The notes under the pieces were generated by a model. It saw only the letters and a program-made list of their open reading frames with translations, searched no databases and was not told the DNA's origin. From assembly GCA_003117195.1 (NCBI GenBank), contig BDSI01000049.1, positions 1 to 64,000 on the forward strand: DNA of 64,000 nt. The letters are read 5' to 3'. The translations under genes and the position numbers were made by a program. This DNA comes from Eudorina sp. 2006-703-Eu-15 (Eukaryota > Chlorophyta > Chlorophyceae > Chlamydomonadales > Volvocaceae). Within the stretch, counting starts at the first letter, position 1. Every line of letters starts with the position of its first letter. Of the stretch, positions 48,701 through 57,875 are shown piece after piece.

Positions 48701-49274
48701 GTCTGGTAACAAGCTAACAGATGCCTGTATTTAAACCATATTGCAAATAAATGCAAATCCATAAGTAGCGGAGTACACCTACCGAACTCTGTGCGTGCGC
48801 ATGCACAAATAAATTGACCATGTCTGTTGAGTCAGCAGAAAACTATGCACGAATGGGGTGTTATTACGCTGTGTGCGGGTCATCACCAGGCACACTAAGC
48901 ACCGGCGAGCGCCGGGGACTGTCACCGGAAGCGCAAGGCGGCAACGTCAGTCCGTCTGTCCTGCCGCGTTCCGCACTAGTGTGTATTTATGTATTAATGT
49001 ATAAATGGGGTGTGGGGAGCCCCTCAGGCTCGCTCAAACTTCCGAGACCCGCGAAAGTCGTCAGGTGGGTGGGCGCCATTTTCCTTCCGCGACTCGGAGC
49101 ACTTACTGCGCTACAAACGTAGAATGTTGAGCAGTCGCCACAATAATTCGGCACCACAGTCACGCCCTCTGCTGGGCAGCCGTTGTTAGAAGGGCAGGCG
49201 GGTAGTCCCTGCACGCATAAAGCTGCCACCATGCTAATTATAAAAATTAAGGTGTGCTCTGCCACATGTTGCAT
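45796..49274 (-). CDS. Pherophorin-type matrix glycoprotein with chitin-binding domain, three exons
   Basis: Exon 1 (49,274-49,107) encodes a signal peptide (HTLIFIISMVAALCVQG) and half of a type-2 chitin-binding domain (NYCGDCSTFYVCSA). A GTAAGT donor follows. Exon 2 (47,633-46,427, acceptor tccttccag) completes that domain (FTCPHDMFFIPDAGICL), then runs through about 280 residues of Ser-Pro repeats into the first half of a pherophorin domain (FPFSACGARDVAVSPYRMSP, CFDINAVGIVDP). A second GTAAGT donor joins in phase 1 to exon 3 (46,100-45,796), which carries the rest of the domain (CVEETRKAARAVTING, SCVYSLYNQGFSCCP) and a TGA stop. Pherophorins are secreted, hydroxyproline-rich cell-wall or extracellular-matrix proteins of volvocine algae. 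The Pro-rich part changes frame twice (about 47.3 and 47.04 kb), so the copy is either damaged or mis-sequenced. Confidence 0.85.
46141..46290 (-). other. Pherophorin intron 2 (core)
   Basis: Part of the 326-bp intron 46,101-46,426, bounded by GTAAGT and catgcag on the minus strand. It joins the two halves of the pherophorin domain in phase 1, restoring an Asn codon, which supports the exon model. Nothing else is recognised in it. Confidence 0.7.
47020..47530 (-). repeat. Ser-Pro coding repeat of the pherophorin
   Basis: Tandem units of ggagggggtggcggtggcgac on the plus strand encode SPPPPPP-type motifs on the minus strand. Units near 47,250 and 47,315 have one G fewer in the G run, which shifts the reading frame to Arg/His-rich peptide. 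The Pro-rich frame between about 47.3 and 47.04 kb is therefore a different one from the flanking parts. Confidence 0.85.
47634..49106 (-). other. Pherophorin intron 1
   Basis: A 1,473-bp intron inferred from donor GTAAGT at 49,106 and acceptor ccttccag at 47,634. It joins phase 0 to phase 0 in the middle of a chitin-binding domain. It contains four copies of a 19-bp repeat (ccgccgtgctctagcaccc) near 48,025-48,105. No further exon was recognised, although a small one cannot be excluded given the length. Confidence 0.7.
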
Positions 49275-51072
49275 TCTGTCCGCGTAGGAAGCACAAAGGA
49301 CGATGGGTGGGCCTGGCTGGACCGTAACAGACTATTTACGCGCATAGTTGTCCTGATTCGTCAGTTGATGCAACTATAAATAAAGTGCACGTAATGAAAT
49401 GCGCGCTGTGCGTGAAATATAAGCTCGCGTTGGTTCGGAGCGGTCGGCCAGGGTAATCGAACGTCAGGGAATACCCGGTTTTTCCAACGGAAAAGAGGGT
49501 TATGTCCCAGGGGATAGTTGGGCCTTATGTCGCACCCGTATGTGGGCCCCTGTACACTGTACAGGCGGTACGCGGATGCGAGGGACATCAAGAAAGGGGG
49601 GCCCGTTCGCCAAGCTCCGTGTGCGAAAGGATACAGCATATCGAGTTGCATTGAAGTGACAAGCTGCGGCGCGCATTCGCGTTCATTTGCGTCGGAGCAC
49701 ATGGATGACCGAGCGAGGGACGTTGAGGAAATGCAGGGGCAGCGTCGGTTTTGGGCCGCACCACGATAAAGCGAATGAATTGCTTTGGGCTGAAAGGGTT
49801 GGGTGCGCTTCCGGCATTTGGTTGGGTATGAGCGTCTTGGGACCAGTGAGGTACGCGTAACCAAGTAGGGGGTCGGCTTCAAGGAAGCCGGGAGAAGGGC
49901 GGGGCCCCCTACAATCCGTACAGGCCGCTTGCTTTACAACGGAAACTCTGTTACCGCGCAAGAGTGTGAGAGTGAAAGGGTGCCATTGAGGGTGTCGTTG
50001 ATGTTAGAGGTGGATCGGGCGTGCATAGATTGAGCATGCTCAGCAGGTAGGGTAGTCCTGAAACCAACCTGCAGTACGCGCCGCATCTGCATTCGCGGCC
50101 CAACGATAGACATGGAGGAAATGAAGGCCCTTCGCCAGGTCGGTAAGCGCAACATTAGAGCGTAAACATGTGCATCGTACTGACAAGTTTCCGAGCGCGT
50201 TGCGTTGCGCTCCGACGACGAAGGGAGCGCGTTGCGCAGTTCCTCGACGGAAAGGTGGCGCGACATGTACTTGCGAATAAGTAAGGGAGGCGTCCAGGAA
50301 GGAACGTCTCGATATCTGTTGTTGTATATTTGACGGCAATACATGTCGCAATACATGTCGCGATATCATGGTCATGAGCAAAGATGTATATGTGTTAGTT
50401 TAGTGGGGGGGCCGTCCAAAAAATGCAAAACAATAGCTGTCACTGTTGTGTTTCTTCTTACGGGGTTGTTTACGGCGACGATGCTCAGGAGGAGGCTACA
50501 TCTGCATCGGAGGCGAGTGCATCCAATAGCAAGACTTCCATCTAATATCGCCCGCCGTTCTTCAGCAAACCTTCAGCCTCTGTCACAGCGAGGACGGGTC
50601 CCAATTTTTGCACTTGCCGTACGGCATTTTTGGGAATTTTTGCGCGACCATTTTTTCCGACCTTAGTTTAGTAGAGTGCGCTGCATAGTGACACAACTCA
50701 GCTAAGGCGGCATTCACATATGAAGCAGGAATCGCGCGTGCCTGAAATGAAAAAGACAAAAATGCCTCCGGCCACTGTTCACATAGAGGACGAAATTACA
50801 AATCTTTTGAGTTTCAGTTACCGTTGATTTCATGCTCGGCCGTGGATGAAATGTACCGAGGCCGAAAATTTTGTTGCTGAAATCTGAAGCATGAAACAAC
50901 AAGTGATCTGACGACTCGTATCAATCCCGTCGTCGTTTCTTTAAGAAAGTTGTCTTTACGTATGCGAAGGTGGCCACATTGATTACCTTAGTTCGCAGTA
51001 ATTATTTGTACCGATTGGAAATGTCGCGAGAGTAAAAGCACTTGTTTAGCGAAACATAGCGGAACTCTGAAG
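49275..51072. other. Intergenic region between two divergent genes
   Basis: It separates the pherophorin start (minus) from the gene start at 51,073 (plus) and must hold both promoters. No TATA-like element can be assigned with confidence. A lone ttgagcatgctcagc near 50,030 shares a 13-bp core with the palindrome of the 159-bp satellite. Several open frames exist on the minus strand (49.4-50.4 kb) without recognisable domains. Confidence 0.4.
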
Positions 51073-51651
51073 ATGGAGCAGGACGAATACACACAAGAAG
51101 ATTATGGCCCTGATCCTGTCTTACCCATGGACTGCGAAAATGACGAGGCTCAATACACGCAACACCATGCAAGCCGTGCGGACCTTCGTAAAACGGAGGA
51201 AACTTGCTTGGAGGCCGTCCGTAGTAACCTTCTACCGTCACAGAATAAGAGGCCGCGTCGTCCTTCACCTAAAACAGCGACGATCGATGACGGCGCGTCT
51301 ACCCTAGAGGGAGAAGACGTCGACGGACGTGCAGCCAGTGTATCGCAAGCGTCGGCTGACAGCACGGGAAGCAAGGGCCACGCAGGGCGCCCCTGCAAGT
51401 ACCATTCGGACGAAGAGAGCAGGGAAGCTCGGAACAAGCAACAGCGGGAGAGGCGGGCCAAAGAGAAGGAGGAAAAGGAAGCGTCTATTCTTCTCAAGTT
51501 GCAACCTCCCGCGCTGCCAACGCTACCGCCCAGGGCCAGGGGCATGGGTAGGGGCTTCCACGTCTCAGGGGTGAGGAGGCCAGCTCATGGATACTCGTCA
51601 ATGTTCAGAAGTTGGGTGAAATCGCGAAGGAGTCCTCTCAGTCCTTGCTGA
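51073..51651 (+). CDS. Basic, NLS-containing protein of unknown function
   Basis: 192 codons from an ATG. It has an acidic N-terminus (MEQDEYTQEDYGPDP), a likely nuclear localisation signal (KRPRRPSPK), a Ser/Ala-rich linker and a GRPCKYHSDEESREARNKQQ segment leading into a highly charged helix (RERRAKEKEEKE). Near 51,570-51,610 the sequence changes frame to a second segment (about 51,609-51,926). A GTGAGG/TTCAG pair would join them in phase 0 but leaves an intron of only 38 bp, so a frameshift is as likely. Base composition is less GC-rich than in the pherophorin. A DNA-binding accessory protein of a transposon is possible; no domain is recognised. Confidence 0.45.
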   Translation: MEQDEYTQEDYGPDPVLPMDCENDEAQYTQHHASRADLRKTEETCLEAVRSNLLPSQNKRPRRPSPKTATIDDGASTLEGEDVDGRAASVSQASADSTGSKGHAGRPCKYHSDEESREARNKQQRERRAKEKEEKEASILLKLQPPALPTLPPRARGMGRGFHVSGVRRPAHGYSSMFRSWVKSRRSPLSPC

Positions 51652-51926
51652 ACACGTTTACGGAGTACGCAAAGTTCCAGATGCAAATCATGCAAATGAA
51701 GATGCACATGTACATGCACAAGTTGGCTGGCTGGATGGGCGGCGGGATGGGCGGCGGTGGGATACCCGGCTGGATGGGCGGCGGGATGGGCGGAAAGGGC
51801 GGCGCCGGGATGGGCGGCGCCGGGATGGGTGGCGAGGCGCCGGGATGGGCGGCGCCGGGATGGGCAGCGCCGGGAAACCCTAGAACATCATCAGCTGCAA
51901 GGGGAGCAGGGAGGAGCCCGAGTTGA
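51609..51926 (+). CDS. Helical Met-rich and Gly-Met repeat segment, likely continuation of the 51-kb gene
   Basis: Begins KLGEIAKESSQSLLNTFTEY, followed by a Met-rich helix (KFQMQIMQMKMHMYMHKL). It then runs through GWMGGGMGG/GAGMGG repeats encoded by a ggatgggcggc tandem repeat. It lacks its own ATG, so it is probably a later part of the gene that starts at 51,073. The helical part looks coiled-coil-like. A short further frame (51,923-52,111, SVEEWAVAVLHAVRRMEE) may be another piece. Confidence 0.35.
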   Translation, partial: KLGEIAKESSQSLLNTFTEYAKFQMQIMQMKMHMYMHKLAGWMGGGMGGGGIPGWMGGGMGGKGGAGMGGAGMGGEAPGWAAPGWAAPGNPRTSSAARGAGRSPS

Positions 51927-52111
51927 AGAACAGCTACACCACAGATGACTTCCTCGCACTGCCGCAGCCCCCTGACTGTGGTGAAGGACCAGGCAGGACC
52001 CTGAAGTGCGCCAGGGCGTGGTGCCGCTCCTTCAACTCTGATTCGGCAAGCTGTTCAGTGGAGGAGTGGGCAGTTGCTGTTTTGCACGCCGTGCGACGCA
52101 TGGAGGAGTAA

Positions 52112-52655
52112 GGGGCTTAAGTCTCTTGGGTACATATTGCCTGGGGCTAAGCTACGATGGGTTAGTGTGACTCTGTAAGAATTGTTTCTACGCTGACAGC
52201 GTTGGTATAGATGTTAGCGGGATGTTAGTCGTGACCATGGATGGCGTCCTTGGCGTGTCGCCGAATCGCATCCATCGACTTCTCTTAAACCATGATGGAG
52301 CATTTAGAGGAAATGAAATATTAGGAATTTTTAGATCGGCAAATGCTGTAAGCGTAAAGAAAGGGTCCGTCCTCTGCCGTCCTTATTTTGTTTCTGTCTC
52401 CACAGTCGTTCGCTTCATTCGGCAAGCATGCCACAGCTTAATTGAGTCAACCTTCATACATTGAACTGATTGGGTCCTTGAGATATGAACAAATGCCTAG
52501 CCAGACCCAATGACCCAGGCGTTGGAAATAGTTTGCGTCCGCGAAAATGATATGTGAACGCATCCTGAGTTAATAACTCAGTACGACACCTTTCTGGTTC
52601 ATGCATCATTTCCGGCACGTTTTTTATCAGCTTCATATATGAATGCCGCCTAAGT
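52112..52655. other. Spacer, nothing recognised
   Basis: About 540 bp with ordinary composition. No open frame with a recognisable domain, no tandem repeat and no clear terminator were found. Confidence 0.4.
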
Positions 52656-52659
52656 CTCA

Positions 52660-52915
52660 CGGTAAGGCGTCCTACATAGAGTGCGACTATACAATAAGTG
52701 GCATCCCACTATATGTAGGACGCTACAACCAACGTACACTTATCAAAGGTCTAACAGCCCTATCGATAGCGTCCTACTATACGTAGGACACCACGCACGA
52801 ATAGTGGGATGCCATGAATACTGATACACCACAATACAATTTCACCAAAGGTCAAACTGCTACAAACTTCTACATCCATGGCATCCCACTGTACGTAGGA
52901 CACCACTTATAGTGA
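52660..52915. repeat. Cluster of short inverted repeats
   Basis: Three motif types recur in both orientations: ggcatcccact(at/gt) at 52,691 and 52,880, its reverse complement atagtgggatgcc at 52,802, and gtcctac/gtaggac pairs including the hairpin gtcctac-tatac-gtaggac at 52,770-52,788. The cluster lies just inside the right end of the core. It resembles subterminal binding-site clusters of DNA transposons, but no matching left end was found. Confidence 0.7.
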
Positions 52916-52937
52916 ACTACCACAATATGTCATCGTC

Positions 52938-53424
52938 AGAATGAACCTGTCCACAGACAACGCGTTCTTCCCTCTATTAGCCATTGAGCAAACATGCGTT
53001 AAATAATGCGGCAAATTCCCTTACGGAAAAGCTTGTGACGCATGCGTCCCGGGTTAACGCTCAGCTGCAGCTGGTGTCGGAGAAACCCTTCCTCACTTGG
53101 ACTGGAATTGAAGGCCTCAACGGCTGTAACCTGCCGGTGCACTGAAACACGGAAGCTCACTAAATATAAGCAATCCAGCAGGACTTGTAGAGAGAAGACG
53201 GCGTCGAGTAAATTCGTTTCGACTGGCATACTGGCTCAGGCGCAACGCCCGCTCTCTTCAGATTATCTAAGGCAAACCATCTTTACCCTTCAAGGGCAGC
53301 GCATGCGACAGCAAAGCAAAGATGACCAGTGCGAGGCCATGTCCCATGGGCAAGCGACCGTGGAGCGACGGGACCCTGTGCAGCTGTGTATCTGCTAATC
53401 GAACTGAACCCGCAGCTAACGGGG
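52938..53424 (-). repeat. Array-edge sequence, right copy of the inverted repeat
   Basis: Reverse-complement copy of 21,156-21,641. Homology begins abruptly at 52,938 and continues without a break into the degenerate satellite monomer. Differences are scattered substitutions. Confidence 0.9.
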
Positions 53425-54083
53425 CCTGTTTTCGAATGTAGGAGCATGCACAGCGACAGCACAGGCCTTTGCCCATATCGCACGACCCAGCCTGCTCCCA
53501 TTCATGCCCCCCCACTCCCATGCAACTTGGCCCCTCGACGGCGGGCTGCCAAACGGCATCGCCACACCCGCCCCATCAGGGGTGTGGTATGACTAGACGG
53601 ACAACCGGTGCCTTTCAGAATATAATTCCGACCAGGCACGGCGACAGGGCAGGCCTTGGGCCGCGTCGCACGACCCAGCCTGTCTCCAGCCCCTCGGCCC
53701 TCCTGCTCCGATGTAACTTAGCCTCACAACGGACCGCCGCCAAGCCACATCACCACACCCGCCACATCAGGGGTGTGGTATGACTAGACGGACAACCGGT
53801 GCCTTTCAGAATATAATTCCGACCAGGCACGGCGACAGGGCAGGCCTTGGGCCGCGTCGCACGACCCAGCCTGTCTCCAGCCCCTCGGCCCTCCTGCTCC
53901 GATGTAACTTAGCCTCACAACGGACCGCCGCCAAGCCACATCGCCACACCCGCCACATCAGGGGTGTGGTATGACTAGACGGACCACTGGGGCTTTTCAG
54001 AATATAATTCCGACCAGTTACGGCGACGGCGCAGGCCTTGGCCCACATCGCACGACCCAGCCCGTCCCTACCCCCTCGCCCCC
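53425..54083 (-). repeat. 191-bp satellite, inverted orientation, inner part
   Basis: The degenerate terminal monomer (to about 53,600) is followed by two nearly identical monomers carrying accggtgcc (53,592 and 53,783) and one carrying actggggctttt (53,974). The left arm has only one accggt monomer before its matching tttt variant, so the right arm gained one unit or the left lost one. The array is interrupted at 54,083 by the Gypsy insertion. Confidence 0.93.
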
Positions 54084-54449
54084 TGTAAGGACGGTCCGTC
54101 TACCTTAACGATAGACGAATACCTAGCTAGCGGAAGCGTGGATCTTTAGTAGTAACACAAAAGGATATTGGGTCAGGTTGGGACTCGGACCCAAAGCACA
54201 GTATGTAAGTGGCGGCACCTGCCCCTGCCCTGTGAGCTTTTGTGCACCGCGGACCTCACAATCCGCGTGTCGTACCTTGATACGACAGATCGTGCATATC
54301 TGTGTTCTCCTAGAGAACTCCAAAGCCATTACGACATACCACATAATGCTTTGGTTATTATTTATAATTTGCGATCCAGCTTAATTCTAGGATCGGTTAA
54401 CTCACGTTATTGGTAAGGCCCGTGGGTCAGTCCGAAGCACGGTCTTACA
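54084..54449 (-). repeat. Gypsy 3' LTR
   Basis: 366 bp, TGTAAG...CTTACA in either orientation. It differs from the 5' LTR by an 18-bp deletion after gtgggtcag, a 1-bp indel (cacgttatt/cacttatt) and few substitutions, so insertion is fairly recent. On the minus strand a T-arm-like ttgggtccgagtcccaa lies inside it. Confidence 0.93.
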
Positions 54450-54459
54450 CTCCCCCCTC
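54450..54459 (-). other. Gypsy polypurine tract
   Basis: GAGGGGGGAG on the minus strand, directly against the TG of the 3' LTR, as required for plus-strand priming. The preceding cgggagacgttcgcttc-like block also precedes the PPT of the Gypsy remnant at 39.7 kb, and in variant form that of the TRIM-like element. Confidence 0.85.
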
Positions 54460-54484
54460 ACTGAAGCGAACGTCTCGGGAGCTG

Positions 54485-57400
54485 TTAATGTGTTTGTTTT
54501 CTCTTTGATCTCCGCAATTGCTGCGGGTTGTCCCGTTTTCGTTTCGGTTGGGGTGGGTTGGGCTTCGGGGCAGGCGCGTGCTGCGCTTGCCTTTTGTCTT
54601 TGTACTCCTGTAAAAGCAGTGCGTGCCGGGGTTCCCTCCGTTGAGCACTGGGCAATTTTGCCTCGTAAGCCTCGATTAATAGTTCCACGGGAGCGGACTC
54701 ACGAAGAGTCATTTCCGGTTCCCAGCTGTTGTCGGTTGCCGGAAATCCCTGCCATTTGACAAAGTAGTCTCGTCGGTGCTTGCCGCGACCAACAGGAACA
54801 TCTTTGTGATCCACAATGGCTTCTACCGCCCAGTAGTCCTCACCGTCCAGGTTGAAAACCGGCGATGGGGGTGTACGGCCATCCGTACGGAAATGTTTCA
54901 AGAGCGATATGTGGAACACTGGATGGATGCGCATCTCGGACGGCAGTTGGAGTTTGGCTGCCGTGGGACCGACCAGCTTCTCGATTTTGAAGGGTCCGAT
55001 CCATCGAGGCATGAGCTTGCGCACCCCAGGGGTTTTGAACGTAATGTTCTTGGTATTGAGCAACACATCCTGACCCGAAGTGAACGTAACCAGCCTCCTG
55101 CGGCGGTCAGCGTGCAGCTTCTGTTGTTCCTGCGCTGATTGCAGGCACGCTTTTGCCTTCGCAAGTCGTTTGCGTAGGGTGGACTCGAAATATTCGGCTC
55201 TGGGCACCTTCGTGGGTAATTGTACGTCAGCCGGGGTACGTGGCTGGTGGATTCCATTCAGCAAGAACGGAGTCGTTCCCGTCGAGGCCTGCTTCGAGTT
55301 ATTGACTGCAAACTCTAGAAGAGGCAGGTGCTTGTCCCAGTCGTCTTGCAACGGGGAAATGTAATGTCGTAGCATTTCTTCTAAGAGCCTGTTCATCCGC
55401 TCCGTCTGGCCATCGGTTTGCGGGTGGAATGCCGTACTCATGTACAGCTGAGTCCCCAGTAAGCGTGTGACTTCCGACCAGAACTTGCTCGTGAATCGTG
55501 GATCGCGATCCGAGACAATGTTCTTCGGTAAACCGTGTTGCCTGAAGACAGTTGACACGAAAAGGTGCGCCAAGTCTTCTGCTGTGACGGATGTGTGTGT
55601 GGCAGCAAAGTGGGTCATCTTGCTGAGCCGGTCCACAAACACTACAATCGCGTCATGCCCGTCTTGCGTGGTTGGCAGCTGCGTGATCAGATCCATTGAT
55701 ACGCTTTCCCACACTCCCTGTGGGATCGGGAGAGGTTGCAGTAATCCCCCCGGCTTTGTGGTGGTTGAGGATTTGTTGCGCTGGCACTGAGGGCATGTGT
55801 CAACATAACGTTGCACGTCTGTGTGGAGGCCAGGCCACCAGAACGTTCGAGCGATCGCTTCTTGGGTGCGTCGAGCACCACGGTGCCCGCTGAAAGGAGT
55901 GTCATGGTATTCTTTCAGGATTTGCGTGCGCAGCTCAGGGATGTCGGGTACGACTATCTGGTTTCCCTTGTACCAGAACCCGCCCTTTCGTTTTAACTGC
56001 AACCGTGCCGCCTTCGGTTTCTCAAACCAGGGATTTCCAGCGTATCCCTCACGAATTTGTTTGCCAAGCTCGCCTAACGTCAGCTCGCTGGCAAGCACCG
56101 TTAGCACAGTCTCATGTACCCTACTTAGAGGATCCGCCACGTTGGTCCTCCCTGGACGGTATTCCCACTTCATGCCACTGAAGCGTTGCAAGTATTCCAT
56201 CCAGCGTGCTTGTCTTCTCGACAGCAACCCAGCTCCGCGCTGTTCATGGAGGTACACTAGGGGGTGGTGGTCTGTCAAGAGCATGAACTCACTCCCTTCT
56301 AGGTAACAGCGCCACTCTTGCAGAGCGTGTATAACCCCAAGGCATTCCTGGTCTGTTGTTGTGTAATTGTATTCCGCACTCGTGAACTTCTTGCTTGTAT
56401 AAGCAACTGGGTGGCCGTCTTGCATAAGTACGGCACCCGTGCCGTTCACGGACGCGTCGGACCAGACCTCAAAGGGTAGGTTGAGCTGTGGTAGGGACAG
56501 GACAGGTGCATTACTCAAGGCTTTTTTTATGCCATCAAATGCCGCTTGGCACTTGGGCGACCAGGCGAAGGGCACTTTCACACTGGTTAAAGCTGTCAAT
56601 GGAGCTGCTAAGCTCGAGTACCCCTGTATGAAGCGTCTGAAGTAGTTTGCTAGGCCAAGGAATTCACGCAGTTTGCGAACGTCCTTAGGAACCGGCCAAT
56701 TTTTCACTGTGGCAATTTTCGTATTGTCAACTTTCAGACCTTCGCGGCTCACAATATGGCCGAGGAATTTCAACTGTGGCTTGTTGAATTCGCATTTGGA
56801 CAGCTTTGCCTTGAATTGGTGCTCTCGGAGCAGTTGCAACACGGTACGGAGGTGTTGTACATGCTCTTCTGGCGTCTTGCTGAACACCAGAATGTCGTCT
56901 AAGTATACCAGCACAGTTTTGCCGATATGCTTAGCAAATATCCCATTCATCACCGACTGAAATGTTGCAGGCGCGTTGGTCAGTCCAAAACAAAGTACCC
57001 GAAATTGGAACTGACCCATTCCCGGAGCGATAAAGCCAGTTTTCTCAACGTCTTTATCGGAGATTCGGATCTGATAATAGCCTTGCTGGAGATCGAGCGA
57101 CGAAAATATACGTGCTCCTTGTAGCGTATCGAAAATTTCGGTGATGTTGGGCATCGGATACCGCCGTTTTACTGTAAGCTTGTTCAGCGCCCGGAAGTCA
57201 AGGCACAGGCGGAGTTCGCCGTTGGGCTTCTGGACAAAGAGGATTGGCGCTCCGAACGGTGAAGTTGAAGGCTCAATGAAACCCTTTGCCAAAAGCTCAG
57301 TCACCTGTTTCCGTACTTCCTCCATTTCTTTTGGTGACAAGCGATACATCCGCTTAGCAGGCGGTTCCGCATTGGGCAGCAGGGGAATTGTATGGCCGAT

Positions 57401-57562
57401 ACCTCGGTCAGGAGGCAAGCCGTTCAATTCTTCAAACACGTCCTTCAGAAATAAGCGCCTGTATTTCCTGTTCCGGTACCAGGTCGTCGGGGACACCCTT
57501 GGTCGCATCACCGACAGCTGCGGCGAGCTGAAAGCCGCCGTGGGACTGTGTTTGGTCCTCAC
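54485..57562 (-). CDS. Gypsy RT-RNase H-integrase-chromodomain
   Basis: 1,025 codons without interruption, internal to the polyprotein; there is no true start codon, because upstream coding continues in another frame. RT covers about residues 70-290 with the catalytic YLDD at 220-223. RNase H of the Ty3 type covers about 365-480 (WSDASVNGTGAVL, LLTDHHPLVYL). The integrase zinc finger has H553, H560, C590 and C593. Its catalytic residues are D624, D685 and E721, with 35 residues between the last two. The GPY module covers about 840-895. The chromodomain covers about 908-965 (WAVEAIVDHKDV, YFVKWQGF, NSWEPE). The tail is basic. The chromodomain would direct integration to heterochromatin, consistent with the satellite location. 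All key residues seen are intact. Confidence 0.96.
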   Translation of the reverse strand: MRTKHSPTAAFSSPQLSVMRPRVSPTTWYRNRKYRRLFLKDVFEELNGLPPDRGIGHTIPLLPNAEPPAKRMYRLSPKEMEEVRKQVTELLAKGFIEPSTSPFGAPILFVQKPNGELRLCLDFRALNKLTVKRRYPMPNITEIFDTLQGARIFSSLDLQQGYYQIRISDKDVEKTGFIAPGMGQFQFRVLCFGLTNAPATFQSVMNGIFAKHIGKTVLVYLDDILVFSKTPEEHVQHLRTVLQLLREHQFKAKLSKCEFNKPQLKFLGHIVSREGLKVDNTKIATVKNWPVPKDVRKLREFLGLANYFRRFIQGYSSLAAPLTALTSVKVPFAWSPKCQAAFDGIKKALSNAPVLSLPQLNLPFEVWSDASVNGTGAVLMQDGHPVAYTSKKFTSAEYNYTTTDQECLGVIHALQEWRCYLEGSEFMLLTDHHPLVYLHEQRGAGLLSRRQARWMEYLQRFSGMKWEYRPGRTNVADPLSRVHETVLTVLASELTLGELGKQIREGYAGNPWFEKPKAARLQLKRKGGFWYKGNQIVVPDIPELRTQILKEYHDTPFSGHRGARRTQEAIARTFWWPGLHTDVQRYVDTCPQCQRNKSSTTTKPGGLLQPLPIPQGVWESVSMDLITQLPTTQDGHDAIVVFVDRLSKMTHFAATHTSVTAEDLAHLFVSTVFRQHGLPKNIVSDRDPRFTSKFWSEVTRLLGTQLYMSTAFHPQTDGQTERMNRLLEEMLRHYISPLQDDWDKHLPLLEFAVNNSKQASTGTTPFLLNGIHQPRTPADVQLPTKVPRAEYFESTLRKRLAKAKACLQSAQEQQKLHADRRRRLVTFTSGQDVLLNTKNITFKTPGVRKLMPRWIGPFKIEKLVGPTAAKLQLPSEMRIHPVFHISLLKHFRTDGRTPPSPVFNLDGEDYWAVEAIVDHKDVPVGRGKHRRDYFVKWQGFPATDNSWEPEMTLRESAPVELLIEAYEAKLPSAQRREPRHALLLQEYKDKRQAQHAPAPKPNPPQPKRKRDNPQQLRRSKRKQTH

Positions 57563-57875
57563 ACACTAGCATTAAGTAGCTGCGAGCCCCCTGTGCAATA
57601 CTCTGGCTGCTTGTTTGGCCGAGAGAACTTTGGTTCCGGTATCTTGGAACAAATGTACCGACGCGGCATTTAGCAACGGGTCTTCCTCAGGGAAGCCTTC
57701 CGCCCCGTGCTGCGCGTATTTTGGAATCAGAGTCACTGCACTACGATTACGGGTGATGATGAGGGCGTCCCTTTTGTAGTCTTGTTGAGCTTGCCGAAGT
57801 TTCAGCCAATCGGCACTCAAAATGACATGTACCCCAGGGACTCCATCTTTCCACCAAGAGCGTAACCATTTCTGA
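57563..57875 (-). pseudogene. Gypsy protease end and PR-RT linker, frameshifted
   Basis: After a one-base indel near 57,870 the protease continues in a second frame (GVPGVHVILSADWLKLRQAQ, then KRDALIITRN). Near 57,590 the signal moves to a third frame (SYLMLVCEDQTQSHGGFQLA), and near 57,455 to the RT frame. At least three single-base changes therefore break the polyprotein here. The RT-IN part downstream cannot be translated as part of gag-pol from this copy. Confidence 0.75.

Noticed and set aside
20961..53600. Whole core as a giant transposon with the edge sequences as terminal inverted repeats
   Set aside because: Satellite outside the two edges is itself inverted, and homology continues through the edge into satellite, so the edges are not element ends in a common target.
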